25,408 nucleotides of DNA from JBBQSN01 sp038213835 (GTDB lineage: Bacteria > Actinomycetota > Actinomycetes > Actinomycetales > CAWJMD01). Location of the stretch: NCBI GenBank assembly GCA_038213835.1, contig JBBQSN010000028.1:1-25408 (forward strand). Direction: 5' to 3'. Position numbers and translations under genes: made by a program. Below, piece by piece: positions 14,176-21,238 of this stretch. Each line of letters begins with the position of its first letter. Positions within the stretch are counted from its first letter, which is position 1. The notes under the pieces are model-generated. The model saw only the letters and a program-made list of their open reading frames with translations, did no database searches and was not told where the DNA came from.

Positions 14176-15372
14176 TCAGGTCGGCCGGTCGGCGTGGGCG
14201 GCGGCGACCGCCTGGGCCAGCACGGCCTTGGCCGGTCGGTCGAGCGCGGCCGCCGCGGCGGCGACGTCGTCCCACTCGGGCTGGACGTTCAGCCGCTGCG
14301 TGCCGTGGCCCGCCACCTTGACCCGGATGTCGTGCCCGTCGACGCGGACGACGACGACCTCGCGGTCGAGCGCGTGCTTGGCGACGACGCTCTCGCGCAG
14401 CCCGATCGCGGTGGTGTTCGCGAAGACGGCCGCCCGCACCGCCTCGACCCGCGCGGGCGGGACGAGCACGTGCAGGGTGTGCGCGGGTCGGCCCTTCTTC
14501 ATCAGGATCGGCGTGAGCCAGGCGTCCGAGGCGCCGGCGGCGAGCAGGGCGGCGATGGCGACGGGCCACAGCCGGGGGTCCTGGTCGTCGACGTTGGTCT
14601 CGAGCACCAGGGCGGTGCGGTTCATGGGCTGTGCCTCGGCGGGGGTGCCTGTCGTCCAGGCCTCGCCCACGACGAGGCGCAGCACGTTGGCGTGGCCGTC
14701 GAGGTCGCGGGCGCCCGCACCGTGCCCCTGCGTGGTCGAGGTCATCGCCGGCGCGGTGCCCCACCGGTCGACGTGGGCGACCAGGAGCGCCGCGCCCGTG
14801 GGCGTCGCGAGCTCGACCTCGACCGGACCGCCGTAGGTGGGTGCCTGCGAGAGCAGCCGCACGACGGCGGGGCCCGGAACCGACATCCGTCCGTGCGCGG
14901 CACGGATCGTGCCGCCGCCCAGGGCCACGGGCGACGCGTGCAGCTCGGTGAGCCCGAGGTGCGCCAGCCCGGCGCTCGCCCCGACGACGTCGGCGATGGC
15001 GTCCAGGGCGCCCACCTCGTGGAAGTGGACCTCCTCGGGCGTGGTGCCGTGCACCGCCGCCTCGGCCGCCGCGAGGGCCGCGAACGTGGCTCGGGCCCGG
15101 TCGATGCCCGGGACCTGTTGCGCTGCAGGGGTTCCCAGCAGATCTCGGACGTCGACCCAGGTGCGGTGCGTGATGGAGCCGGTGCCTTCGACGTGCACCC
15201 GGGTGGCGACCAGCGCGCCCCGGGTGGTGCGCTCCACGCGCAGCGGGACGGGCTCCGGCACGACGGCGTCGACAGCCTGCTGCAGCACCGCGAGCGGGAC
15301 GCCGACGTCGACCAGCGCGCCGAGCAGCATGTCGCCGCTCACACCGCTGGCGCAGTCCAGCCAGCCGATCAC
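14176..15372 (-). CDS. larC: Nickel-pincer cofactor biosynthesis protein LarC (nickel insertase)
   Basis: LarC is the cyclometallase that inserts nickel into the dithio-pyridinium precursor at the expense of CTP, the last step of nickel-pincer nucleotide synthesis. The 398-residue product shows WLDCASGVSGDMLLGAL at the start, EEVHFHEVGALDAIADVVG (metal-rich His/Glu motif) in the first half, and LETNVDDQDPRLWPV and WLTPILMKKGRPAHTL in the second half, all diagnostic of this family (formerly DUF111). In Lactiplantibacillus larC is split and joined by frameshifting; here a single continuous frame encodes both parts. GTG 15372 is preceded by GGAGGAG in the end of larB and overlaps its TGA by four bases, so the two are translationally coupled. 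larA and larE are not in the window. Confidence 0.93.
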   Translation of the reverse strand: MIGWLDCASGVSGDMLLGALVDVGVPLAVLQQAVDAVVPEPVPLRVERTTRGALVATRVHVEGTGSITHRTWVDVRDLLGTPAAQQVPGIDRARATFAALAAAEAAVHGTTPEEVHFHEVGALDAIADVVGASAGLAHLGLTELHASPVALGGGTIRAAHGRMSVPGPAVVRLLSQAPTYGGPVEVELATPTGAALLVAHVDRWGTAPAMTSTTQGHGAGARDLDGHANVLRLVVGEAWTTGTPAEAQPMNRTALVLETNVDDQDPRLWPVAIAALLAAGASDAWLTPILMKKGRPAHTLHVLVPPARVEAVRAAVFANTTAIGLRESVVAKHALDREVVVVRVDGHDIRVKVAGHGTQRLNVQPEWDDVAAAAAALDRPAKAVLAQAVAAAHADRPT

Positions 15373-16118
15373 GGGTGCTCCTCCTGCGCCGCGCCGGGGG
15401 CGGCGCGACGGGCCACCCGGGCGGCGTGCACGCCTGCGCCGTAACCGTTGTCGACGTTGACGACGACGACTCCGGGCGCGCACGAGTTGAGCATGGCGAG
15501 CAGTGCGGCGATACCGCCGGCACCCGTGCCGTACCCCGTGGACGTGGGGACGGCGACGAGCGGCACGCCGGTGAGGCCGCCGACGACGCTGGGCAGCGCG
15601 CCCTCCATGCCGGCCACGACGACGAGGGCGTCGAAGGTGTCGAGCTCGTCGCGGACCGCGAGCAGCCGGTGCAGCCCGGCCACGCCCACGTCGTCGATCC
15701 GCACGGCGGCCGCGCCGTGCACCGCGATCGTCGTGGCGGCCTCGGCGGCCACCGGGGCGTCGGCGGTGCCGGCGGCGACCACCCCGACCCGGCCGCGCGC
15801 GGTGGGGAGCGGCCCGACGACGGCGGTGCGCCCGACCGGGTCGAGGACGGCGTCCGCGATCTCGGCGCGGACGGCGTCGAGGGCCTCCGGGGCGAGCCGG
15901 GTCGCGAGCACCGCGCGGTCGGGGTGACGCGCGGACAGGGCGACGAGGGTACCGACGACCTGCTCCGGGGTCTTCCCGGCGCCGTAGACCGCCTCGGCGT
16001 CGCCGGTGCGGTGCGCCCGGTCGGCGTCGAGGCGGGCGTAGCCGAGGTCGATCACCGAGGGCGGCTGCTGGTCGGGCTGGTCGGGCTGGGCGGGCACGGC
16101 CCCGAGAGTAGGGCTCAC
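15369..16118 (-). CDS. larB: Nickel-pincer cofactor biosynthesis protein LarB
   Basis: LarB carboxylates the pyridinium ring of nicotinic acid adenine dinucleotide and cleaves the phosphoanhydride, giving the dicarboxylated mononucleotide used by LarE. The protein has 249 residues. After a Pro/Gln/Asp-rich start (QPDQPDQQPP, encoded by short GGTCGGGCT-type repeats) come the PurE-like core motifs: AAVRIDDVGVAGLHRL, VVVAGMEGALPSVVGGLTG, VPTSTGYGTGAGGIAALLA and NSCAPGVVVVNVDNGYGAG. Cys 213 corresponds to the catalytic Cys known in the family. GTG 16118 is supported by GGAGG eight bases upstream. The gene overlaps larC by four bases (GTGA) and lies 58 bp after a CGNR zinc-finger gene in the same direction, which makes a three-gene unit plausible. 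Confidence 0.92.
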   Translation of the reverse strand: MSPTLGAVPAQPDQPDQQPPSVIDLGYARLDADRAHRTGDAEAVYGAGKTPEQVVGTLVALSARHPDRAVLATRLAPEALDAVRAEIADAVLDPVGRTAVVGPLPTARGRVGVVAAGTADAPVAAEAATTIAVHGAAAVRIDDVGVAGLHRLLAVRDELDTFDALVVVAGMEGALPSVVGGLTGVPLVAVPTSTGYGTGAGGIAALLAMLNSCAPGVVVVNVDNGYGAGVHAARVARRAAPGAAQEEHP

Positions 16119-16176
16119 GGCTCGTTCCTCCCCGTACGCGGCCCGCTGCGCCCCGTGGCTCGCCCGTTCCGCTCGC

Positions 16177-16740
16177 TCACTGGCCCGCCCGGCGGGCGCG
16201 GTAGGCGGCCACCGCGACCCGGTTGCCGCACCCGGCCTCGCAGTAGCGGCGGGACCGGTTGCGGGACAGGTCGACGACCACGCCCTCGCAGTCCTCGGCG
16301 GCGCAGGTGCGCAGCCGGTCGGTCTCCTGGGCGCGGATGACGTCGACCAGTGCCATCGCCGCCTCGACCGCCATCCGCACCGCCACCGTCTCGTCGTCGG
16401 CCGTGGCGTGCAGGTGGTAGTCCCAGCCGTCATGGCGCACGAGCTGCGGCAGCGCCCGGGCCTCGGCGAGCAGGGCGTTCACCTCCAGCACCATCGCGTC
16501 GGTGCCGCAGGTCCACAGCCGGCGCAGTCGGGGGCGCAGGGCGCGGACCTCGTCCAGCTCGGCCCGGTCGTGGTCGCGCCGACCGCTGAACTGGTGCTCG
16601 TCCAGGAACCGCTGCAGCCCGGCGACGGTGGTGAGCCGGTCCGAGCCCTCGTCCTGGACGCCGCAGGCGTCGACGTCGACGGTGTTGACCAGTGCCGCGC
16701 TGGCCTGCAGCGCACACTCGGTGTCATGGGTGAACTGCAT
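16177..16740 (-). CDS. CGNR zinc-finger (ABATE domain) putative transcriptional regulator
   Basis: The 187-residue protein starts with an ABATE-type domain (DTECALQASAALVNTVD at the N-terminus) and ends in a CGNR zinc finger. The four zinc-binding Cys are at 146, 151, 167 and 171, the last starting the signature CGNR (171-174), followed by AAYRARR. This family is regarded as probable stress- or metabolite-linked transcription regulators; direct evidence for most members is lacking. AGGAG five bases before the ATG fixes the start. It is divergent from an EamA transporter gene, with 77 bp between the start codons, and upstream of larB on the same strand. It could therefore regulate the transporter, larBC, or both. 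A -35 box for the transporter overlaps its ribosome-binding region. Confidence 0.9.
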   Translation of the reverse strand: MQFTHDTECALQASAALVNTVDVDACGVQDEGSDRLTTVAGLQRFLDEHQFSGRRDHDRAELDEVRALRPRLRRLWTCGTDAMVLEVNALLAEARALPQLVRHDGWDYHLHATADDETVAVRMAVEAAMALVDVIRAQETDRLRTCAAEDCEGVVVDLSRNRSRRYCEAGCGNRVAVAAYRARRAGQ

Positions 16741-16741
16741 C

Positions 16742-16771
16742 TTGACTCCTGTCAGGGCGGACCTCTAGCGT
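16742..16771 (+). promoter_or_regulatory. Promoter of the EamA transporter gene
   Basis: TTGACT (16742-16747) and TAGCGT (16766-16771) are separated by 18 bp, the best -35/-10 pair in the window. Transcription would start near 16779, leaving a leader of about 40 bases with GAGGAGG before the ATG 16818. The -35 touches the start of the divergent CGNR gene, so its binding there could control both directions. Confidence 0.6.
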
Positions 16772-16817
16772 CACGACCAACAGCAGTTTACGCCCATGAC
16801 GTCTGAGGAGGTGCGCG

Positions 16818-17831
16818 ATGGCCGTCGAGCCCCTGTCGCTCGAAGGGGTGCGCGGTCGTCCCGGGCCGCTGCAGGCCGGTGCTCCGGCCGGTCCCGGGCT
16901 CGTGCTCGCCGTCGTCTCGGCCGCGGCGTTCGGCACCGCCGGCGCGGTGGCGCGTCCGCTGCTCGACGCCGGGTGGACCCCCGGGGCGCTGGTGACGTTC
17001 CGGGTCGGCGTGGCGGCGCTGCTGCTGCTGCTCCCGGCGGTGCTGTCGATGCGCGGTCGGTGGCACCTGCTGCGCCGGCACGCGGCGCGGCTGGTGGCGT
17101 ACGGCACCTTCGCCGTCGCGGGCGCCCAGCTGTTCTACTTCAGCGCGATCCAGCACCTGTCGGTCGGTGTGGCGCTGCTGATCGAGTACCTGGCGCCCGT
17201 CCTGATCGTGGGGTGGCTGTGGGCCCGGAACGGGCGGCGGCCCACCCGGTTGACCGTGCTGGGCGTGGCGCTCTCGCTCGCGGGCCTGGCGCTCGTGCTG
17301 GACCTGACCGGCGACGTGCGGATCGACCCGCTCGGCGTGGTCTTCGCGCTGCTGGCGGCGCTCGGTCTGGCCGTCTACTTCCTGCTCGCCGACCACGACG
17401 AGGGAACCGAGCCGTTGCCGCCGCTCGCGCTCGCCGGCGGCGGTCTGGTCGTCGGCTTCGTCGTGCTGGGGCTCGCCGCGGTGACCCGGGTGCTCCCGGT
17501 GCAGGTCTCCTTCGAGGACGTCGCGGTCGGCGGCCTGGTGCTGCCGTGGTGGGCCCCCGCCCTCGAGCTGGCCGTGCTGGCCGGGGCGGTCGCCTACGGG
17601 CTCGGCGTCGCGGCGGTGCGGCGACTGCGGTCCACGGTCGCCTCGTTCGTGGCGCTGACCGAGGTCGTCTTCGCCGTGCTGTTCGCCTGGTGGCTGCTCG
17701 GCGAGCTGCCCACGCTCGTCCAGCTGGCCGGTGGCGCGCTGATCGTGGGCGGCGTCGTGGCCGTGCGGCTCGGCGACGCGCGCCGTCCAGCACCCGGGCA
17801 CGCCGTCCAGGACCTGGACACCACGGCGTAG
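16818..17831 (+). CDS. EamA/DMT-superfamily transporter
   Basis: This is an inner-membrane drug/metabolite transporter of 337 residues with about ten hydrophobic helices arranged as two EamA repeats. The first repeat begins LVLAVVSAAAFGTAGAVARP and includes FRVGVAALLLLLPAVL and AIQHLSVGVALLIEYLAPV. The second runs from LGVVFALLAALGLAVYFLLA to EVVFAVLFAWWLLGE and ends ALIVGGVVAVRLG. EYLAPVLIVGWLWAR and TEVVFAVLFAWWLLGELP are the usual repeat-end signatures. GAGGAGG (16805-16811) lies six bases before the ATG. Substrates of this superfamily vary (amino acids, cofactors, aromatics) and cannot be assigned here. Its stop codon lies within the likely -10 element of pheA. Confidence 0.9.
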   Translation: MAVEPLSLEGVRGRPGPLQAGAPAGPGLVLAVVSAAAFGTAGAVARPLLDAGWTPGALVTFRVGVAALLLLLPAVLSMRGRWHLLRRHAARLVAYGTFAVAGAQLFYFSAIQHLSVGVALLIEYLAPVLIVGWLWARNGRRPTRLTVLGVALSLAGLALVLDLTGDVRIDPLGVVFALLAALGLAVYFLLADHDEGTEPLPPLALAGGGLVVGFVVLGLAAVTRVLPVQVSFEDVAVGGLVLPWWAPALELAVLAGAVAYGLGVAAVRRLRSTVASFVALTEVVFAVLFAWWLLGELPTLVQLAGGALIVGGVVAVRLGDARRPAPGHAVQDLDTTA

Positions 17832-17834
17832 GTT
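17829..17834 (+). promoter_or_regulatory. Candidate -10 box of pheA, overlapping the transporter stop
   Basis: TAGGTT includes the TAG stop of the EamA gene. It lies inside a 14-base sequence ACGGCGTAGGTTGC that recurs exactly before the nuclease gene (24571-24584). Confidence 0.4.
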
Positions 17835-17870
17835 GCGCACGGCCAGCACCTCGCCCGGAAGGACCCTCAG

Positions 17871-18821
17871 ATGCCCGGAACACCACCGGCCCGGTACGGC
17901 TACCTGGGACCCGCGGGCACCTTCACCGAGGCCGCGCTGCTGCAGGTGCGCGCCGCGCAGAGCGGGGAGCGGCTGCCGTACCCGAGCGTCGACTCCGCGC
18001 TCGCCGCCGTCCGCGAGGGCGAGATCACCGCGGCCATGGTCCCGATCGAGAACTCGGTCGAGGGCGGCGTCGGCGCCACCCTGGACGCCCTCAGCGTCGG
18101 CGAGGACGTCGTCGTGGTCCGTGAGGCGCTCGTCCCCGTGCAGTTCGTGCTGGCCGTGCGGCCAGGCACCCGGCTCGAGGACGTGCGCCGACTCTCCACC
18201 CACCCGCACGCCCACGCCCAGTGCCGGCACTGGATCGGCAGGCACCTGCCCGACGCCGTCTACGTCCCCGGGCTGTCCACCGCCGCCGGCGCCGCGGGCC
18301 TGGACCCCACCGGTGGCGACGACCCGGGCTACGACGCCACGCTCTGCGCCCAGGTCGCCGCCGAGCGGTACGGCCTCGACGTCCTGGTCGACGGCGTGGG
18401 CGACAACCCGTCTGCCGTGACGCGGTTCGTGCTGGTCTCGCGGCCCACGCCCCCCGCGCCGCCCACCGGCGCCGACAAGACCTCGGTCGTGGTGTTCCAG
18501 TCCGAGGACCACCCCGGTGGCCTGCTCGAGCTGCTGGAGCAGTTCGCCGCGCGCGGGATCAACCTCACCTGGATCCAGTCCCGACCCACCGGCGAGTCAC
18601 TCGGCCGGTACAGCTTCGCGATCGACGCCGAGGGCCATGTGGCCGAGGCCCGGGTGGCCGAGGCGCTGATGGGCCTGCACCGGGTCTGCACCCAGGTCAG
18701 GTTCCTCGGCTCCTACCCGCGGGCCTCCGGCGAGCAGTCGCCCACGCTGGCCGCCACGTCCGACCGGGCCTTCGCCGACTCGCGGGCATGGTTGCGCCGC
18801 GTGCTCGACGGCCGCGGCTGA
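17871..18821 (+). CDS. pheA: Prephenate dehydratase
   Basis: This enzyme decarboxylates and dehydrates prephenate to phenylpyruvate in phenylalanine synthesis. It is a monofunctional 316-residue protein, with no chorismate mutase domain. The catalytic domain (about 8-190) shows GYLGPAGTFTEAA, VPIENSVEGGV (residues 57-67) and the active-site Thr-Arg-Phe at 184-186. A C-terminal ACT domain (about 204-280) provides feedback control by phenylalanine. In it the usual GALL is GGLL and the usual ESRP reads QSRP (236-239) within NLTWIQSRPTGESLGRY. GGAAGGA seven bases before the ATG supports the start. The gene has its own -10 box overlapping the previous stop, and a 62-bp repeat begins in its stop codon. 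Confidence 0.95.
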   Translation: MPGTPPARYGYLGPAGTFTEAALLQVRAAQSGERLPYPSVDSALAAVREGEITAAMVPIENSVEGGVGATLDALSVGEDVVVVREALVPVQFVLAVRPGTRLEDVRRLSTHPHAHAQCRHWIGRHLPDAVYVPGLSTAAGAAGLDPTGGDDPGYDATLCAQVAAERYGLDVLVDGVGDNPSAVTRFVLVSRPTPPAPPTGADKTSVVVFQSEDHPGGLLELLEQFAARGINLTWIQSRPTGESLGRYSFAIDAEGHVAEARVAEALMGLHRVCTQVRFLGSYPRASGEQSPTLAATSDRAFADSRAWLRRVLDGRG

Positions 18822-18880
18822 CGAGATGGCAGAAGGCGTCCGTCCGGACGACCATCTCGCGCGTCTTCTCCGATCTCGCG
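18819..18880. repeat. 62-bp imperfect repeat, copy 1, starting in the pheA stop codon
   Basis: Starting at the TGA of pheA, 62 bases match 19883-19944 at 46 positions without a gap. The element contains an imperfect inverted repeat: CGAGAT-nnn-AGAAG-n-CG at its left end and the reverse complement CG-n-CTTCT-nnn-ATCTCG at its right end. An extra CCATCTCG lies in the middle. It could work as a terminator or be a dispersed REP-like element. Confidence 0.7.
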
Positions 18881-18955
18881 CCGTCCACAGGGGGTGCGGA
18901 GCGGTTCGCCGTCCACAGATCGGGTTCGTCGCCCTCCGCGGGCCCGGGTGCACCC
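18879..18955. repeat. 12-bp direct repeat and palindrome before the DUF559 gene
   Basis: CGCCGTCCACAG occurs at 18879-18890 and again at 18907-18918. The perfect palindrome GGGTGCACCC lies at 18946-18955, thirteen bases before the GTG start. Together they fill the 88-bp gap after the first 62-bp repeat and may be control sites; no -10 box is clear. Confidence 0.5.
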
Positions 18956-18967
18956 CAGGGTCAGGGC

Positions 18968-19885
18968 GTGCACCCTCGCCTCGTGCTGCCGGCCGCCCTC
19001 GCAGGGCGCCCGTTCACGGTCGCCGAGGGCCGCGCGCTCGGCCTCAGCGACGGTGACCTGCGAAGCGACCTGCTGCTGGCGCCCTTCCGGGGCGTCCGGG
19101 TATCCCGCGCACTGCCTCCGTCGCTCGCCCTCACCTGCTGGTCCGTCTCGCTGCTGCTGCCCGGCGACGCGGCCTTCGATGGGCCGACGGCCCTGGAGCT
19201 GCAACGGCTCCCGCTTCCGCGTTCGGTAGATCCTGCCCGTCCGCTGGTCGTGCGCTTGAGCCCCCGCCGGGTCGTTCCGAGGATCACCGGCGTGCTGGTG
19301 CGAGAAGGTCCCCGCGGTGCGGCCGCCGGCCGTGGCCGTCCCGCGCGAGGGATCCGGGTGGTACCAGCACCGGAGGCGTGGGCCGCGCTCGCGACCGACC
19401 CGGCCTTCCCGGACGACGAGCTGGTCGTGGTCGCCGACGCGATCGCCCGCCGTCGCGGCGACCTGTTGGCGTTGCGCACCACCGCAGAGCGCTACCGCGG
19501 GCGTCGAGGCGGTGCGCGTCTGCGGACCGCGCTCGCCCGCACCCGGCTGCGTGTCGACTCCCCGCAGGAGACGCGGACACGGTTGCTCGTCGTCGCAGCG
19601 GGCATCCCGGAGCCGGAGGTCAACCGCGACGTGTACGCGGACGACGGCTCGGGCTGGCTGTTCCTCCCCGACATGCGGTGGCTGGGGCCCAAGGTCGCGC
19701 TCGAGTACGACGGGCTCGCCCACGTCCGCAGCGAGCGGCGTCGCCGGGACATCGCCCGCCGCGAGACGGCCGACCGGCACGGCTGGCGGGTGGTCGTGGC
19801 GACGGCGCCGGACCTGACCACCTACCGGCGGCAGCTGGTCGCCCGGGTGGAGGACGCGCTGCGGGAGCGCGGCCTCGCCTGGTGA
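18968..19885 (+). CDS. DUF559 domain protein (endonuclease-like, AbiEi-type N-terminus)
   Basis: The 305-residue product has the layout common in actinobacteria. An N-terminal segment GRPFTVAEGRALGLSDGDLR and LLAPFRGVRVSR resembles the AbiEi-type antitoxin head. A middle part follows, and then a C-terminal DUF559 domain with SPQETRTRLLVVAAGIPEPE, FLPDMRWLGPKVALEYDG and RRRRDIARRETADRHGWRVV. The DUF559 core is a Vsr/very-short-patch-repair-like nuclease fold; the D-M-R and E-Y-D-G stretches carry its presumed acidic residues. GTG 18968 is chosen because the family start motif follows 15 residues later; no Shine-Dalgarno is evident and the frame is open upstream into pheA. Substrate and biological role are unknown. 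It is flanked on both sides by related 62-bp repeats, which suggests the gene entered or moved as a unit. Confidence 0.82.
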   Translation: MHPRLVLPAALAGRPFTVAEGRALGLSDGDLRSDLLLAPFRGVRVSRALPPSLALTCWSVSLLLPGDAAFDGPTALELQRLPLPRSVDPARPLVVRLSPRRVVPRITGVLVREGPRGAAAGRGRPARGIRVVPAPEAWAALATDPAFPDDELVVVADAIARRRGDLLALRTTAERYRGRRGGARLRTALARTRLRVDSPQETRTRLLVVAAGIPEPEVNRDVYADDGSGWLFLPDMRWLGPKVALEYDGLAHVRSERRRRDIARRETADRHGWRVVVATAPDLTTYRRQLVARVEDALRERGLAW

Positions 19886-19944
19886 CGAGGTGGGGGAAGA
19901 TGCTCGTCCGGTCGCCGATCTCGGACGGCTTCTGCCCTCTCGCG
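19883..19944. repeat. 62-bp imperfect repeat, copy 2, starting in the DUF559 stop codon
   Basis: This is the partner of 18819-18880, in the same orientation and again beginning with the stop codon TGA of the upstream gene. It keeps a degenerate version of the inverted repeat (CGAG near 19886, GAAG near 19896, CTTCT near 19928, CTCTCG near 19937). It almost fills the 61-bp gap to the convergent PAP2 gene, where a terminator would be expected. Confidence 0.7.
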
Positions 19945-19946
19945 GC

Positions 19947-20648
19947 TCAGTCCCTCCGGACGGGCTCGTCCCGCCACCCCAGCACGGCGGCGCGGACGAC
20001 CAGCACGGCGACGACGCCGTTGAGCACGCCGAACACGACGTCGCTCGGGTGGTGCATGCCGCGGTAGAGCCGTGACAGCCCCACGCCGAGCGGCACGAGC
20101 ACGAGCAGCGCCACGACCAGCACCCGTCCGGCCCGGCTGCGCACGTGCGAGGCCAGCACGAGACCGAGCGACAGGTACAGCGCGGTCGAGGCGCCGCTGT
20201 GCCCCGACGGGAAGCTGGAGGTCGGCGGCGCCGGGTCGAGCTGGTCCAGCTCGGGGCGCTCGCGCGAGACCAGCAGCGTGGTGGCGAGGAACACGGCCGA
20301 CTGCAGCGCGACCGCGGCCCACACCAGCAGCGGCTCCACCCAGCTCTTCCACACCAGCCGCAGCACCAGGCCGACCGCCAGCGCGGTGCCGACGATCGTG
20401 GCGGTGTCGGCGGCGCGCGACCCGACGTGCGAGACGGCGTCCCAGGTCGAGGTCCGGGCGCTCTGCAGCGCGGAGATCATGCCGTCCTCGTCCTCGAGCA
20501 GGCCGGCGAGCGGCCCGCCCACGAGGAAGCCGACGCCGACCAGCGCGGCCAGCCAGCCGACCACCCGCGCGATCGTGACCCAGAGCCACCGCCGCCCGTC
20601 CGCCCGCGGGGCGAGGGCGTGCTGCCGGGTGTTCTCGGGTGCTGTCAC
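19947..20648 (-). CDS. PAP2-family lipid phosphatase-like membrane protein (first of two)
   Basis: This integral membrane phosphatase of the PAP2 superfamily has 233 residues and about five or six helices. Motifs are RERPEL (Arg 131, Pro 132), PSGHS (147-151, catalytic acid/base His 150), and SRLYRGMHHPSD (192-203, nucleophile-type His 199). The Lys usually seven residues before the first Arg is Thr 124. GTG 20648 has AAGGAG six bases upstream and overlaps the TGA of the preceding PAP2 gene by four bases. Likely substrates are phosphatidate, phosphatidylglycerol-phosphate or polyprenyl pyrophosphate; the operon with a diacylglycerol-kinase-like gene favours phospholipid-type substrates. The motif change leaves some doubt about activity. 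Confidence 0.88.
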   Translation of the reverse strand: MTAPENTRQHALAPRADGRRWLWVTIARVVGWLAALVGVGFLVGGPLAGLLEDEDGMISALQSARTSTWDAVSHVGSRAADTATIVGTALAVGLVLRLVWKSWVEPLLVWAAVALQSAVFLATTLLVSRERPELDQLDPAPPTSSFPSGHSGASTALYLSLGLVLASHVRSRAGRVLVVALLVLVPLGVGLSRLYRGMHHPSDVVFGVLNGVVAVLVVRAAVLGWRDEPVRRD

Positions 20649-21238
20649 GAGGGGCTCCTTGTCGGGTCCCCGAGTCGGTCTGGACGGGTGAGCCGGACGG
20701 CGAGCGCCGTCCCGAGCCCACCGATCGCGGCGCCCACGGCGACGTCGCTGAGGTAGTGCATGCCGAGCACGAGCCGGTCGACGCAGACGACGAGGCCGAG
20801 CACGACCGCCACGGCGACAGCCGGACCGACGAGCCGGCGGCGGCTCAGCCACGGCCACGCCAGCACGACCAGCAGGCCGAGCGCGAGCACGCCGTTGAGC
20901 GCGTGGCCGCTCGGCATCGAGAAGCCCAGCTCGGCGCCGACGTCGTTGCCGAAGGGCGGTCGGTCGCGACGCGCCAGCAGCTTGAGGCCGGCCCCGGCGG
21001 CGGAGCCGACGAGCATCGTGCCCGCGGCTACCAGCGCGGTGCGGCGCCGGCCCTGCTGCCAGGCCGCCAGGCACCCGACCGCGACCAGCCCGCGCATCGA
21101 CCACGGGTGCATCGTGACGGCGACCACCTCGCCGACCTCCAGCAACCAGGGCTGGGCGGCGGTGAGCCGCTCGAACGCGGCGTGGGTGGCCGCGTCGGGT
21201 GCGACGTCCGTCCCCGACGGGGCCAGGGCGGGCCTCAC
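20645..21238 (-). CDS. PAP2-family lipid phosphatase-like membrane protein (second)
   Basis: This 197-residue PAP2 protein has about five or six membrane helices. The motifs are KLLARRDRP (Lys 86, Arg 93, Pro 94), MPSGHA (His 112), and DRLVLGMHYLSD (Arg 145, His 151). The usual Ser before the Arg of the last motif is Asp 144, while the first motif is intact, the reverse of its partner. The GTG at 21238 overlaps the TGA of the kinase gene by four bases, and its own stop overlaps the next GTG the same way. The three genes are thus a coupled operon. It is shorter than its neighbour and differs in sequence outside the motifs, so it is not a recent duplicate. Confidence 0.88.
   Translation of the reverse strand: MRPALAPSGTDVAPDAATHAAFERLTAAQPWLLEVGEVVAVTMHPWSMRGLVAVGCLAAWQQGRRRTALVAAGTMLVGSAAGAGLKLLARRDRPPFGNDVGAELGFSMPSGHALNGVLALGLLVVLAWPWLSRRRLVGPAVAVAVVLGLVVCVDRLVLGMHYLSDVAVGAAIGGLGTALAVRLTRPDRLGDPTRSPS

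Noticed and set aside
11790..14321. An 843-codon + strand frame opposite the phosphatase-like membrane gene
   Set aside because: The product is compositionally biased (Gly, Arg, His, Asp) with no domain, and it overlaps the end of the GT2 gene; the minus frame encodes a signal helix, motifs and membrane helices.
14176..15372. Programmed frameshift in larC as in lactobacilli
   Set aside because: One uninterrupted frame carries both N- and C-terminal LarC motifs, so no frameshift is needed.
16788..18512. A 574-codon minus-strand frame across the EamA and pheA genes
   Set aside because: It is rich in Gln/His/Arg without motifs and lies opposite two well-recognised genes.
18879..18918. DnaA boxes or replication origin suggested by GTCCACAG
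   Set aside because: Only two partial matches to the TTGTCCACA box are present, with no AT-rich stretch and no dnaA or dnaN nearby.
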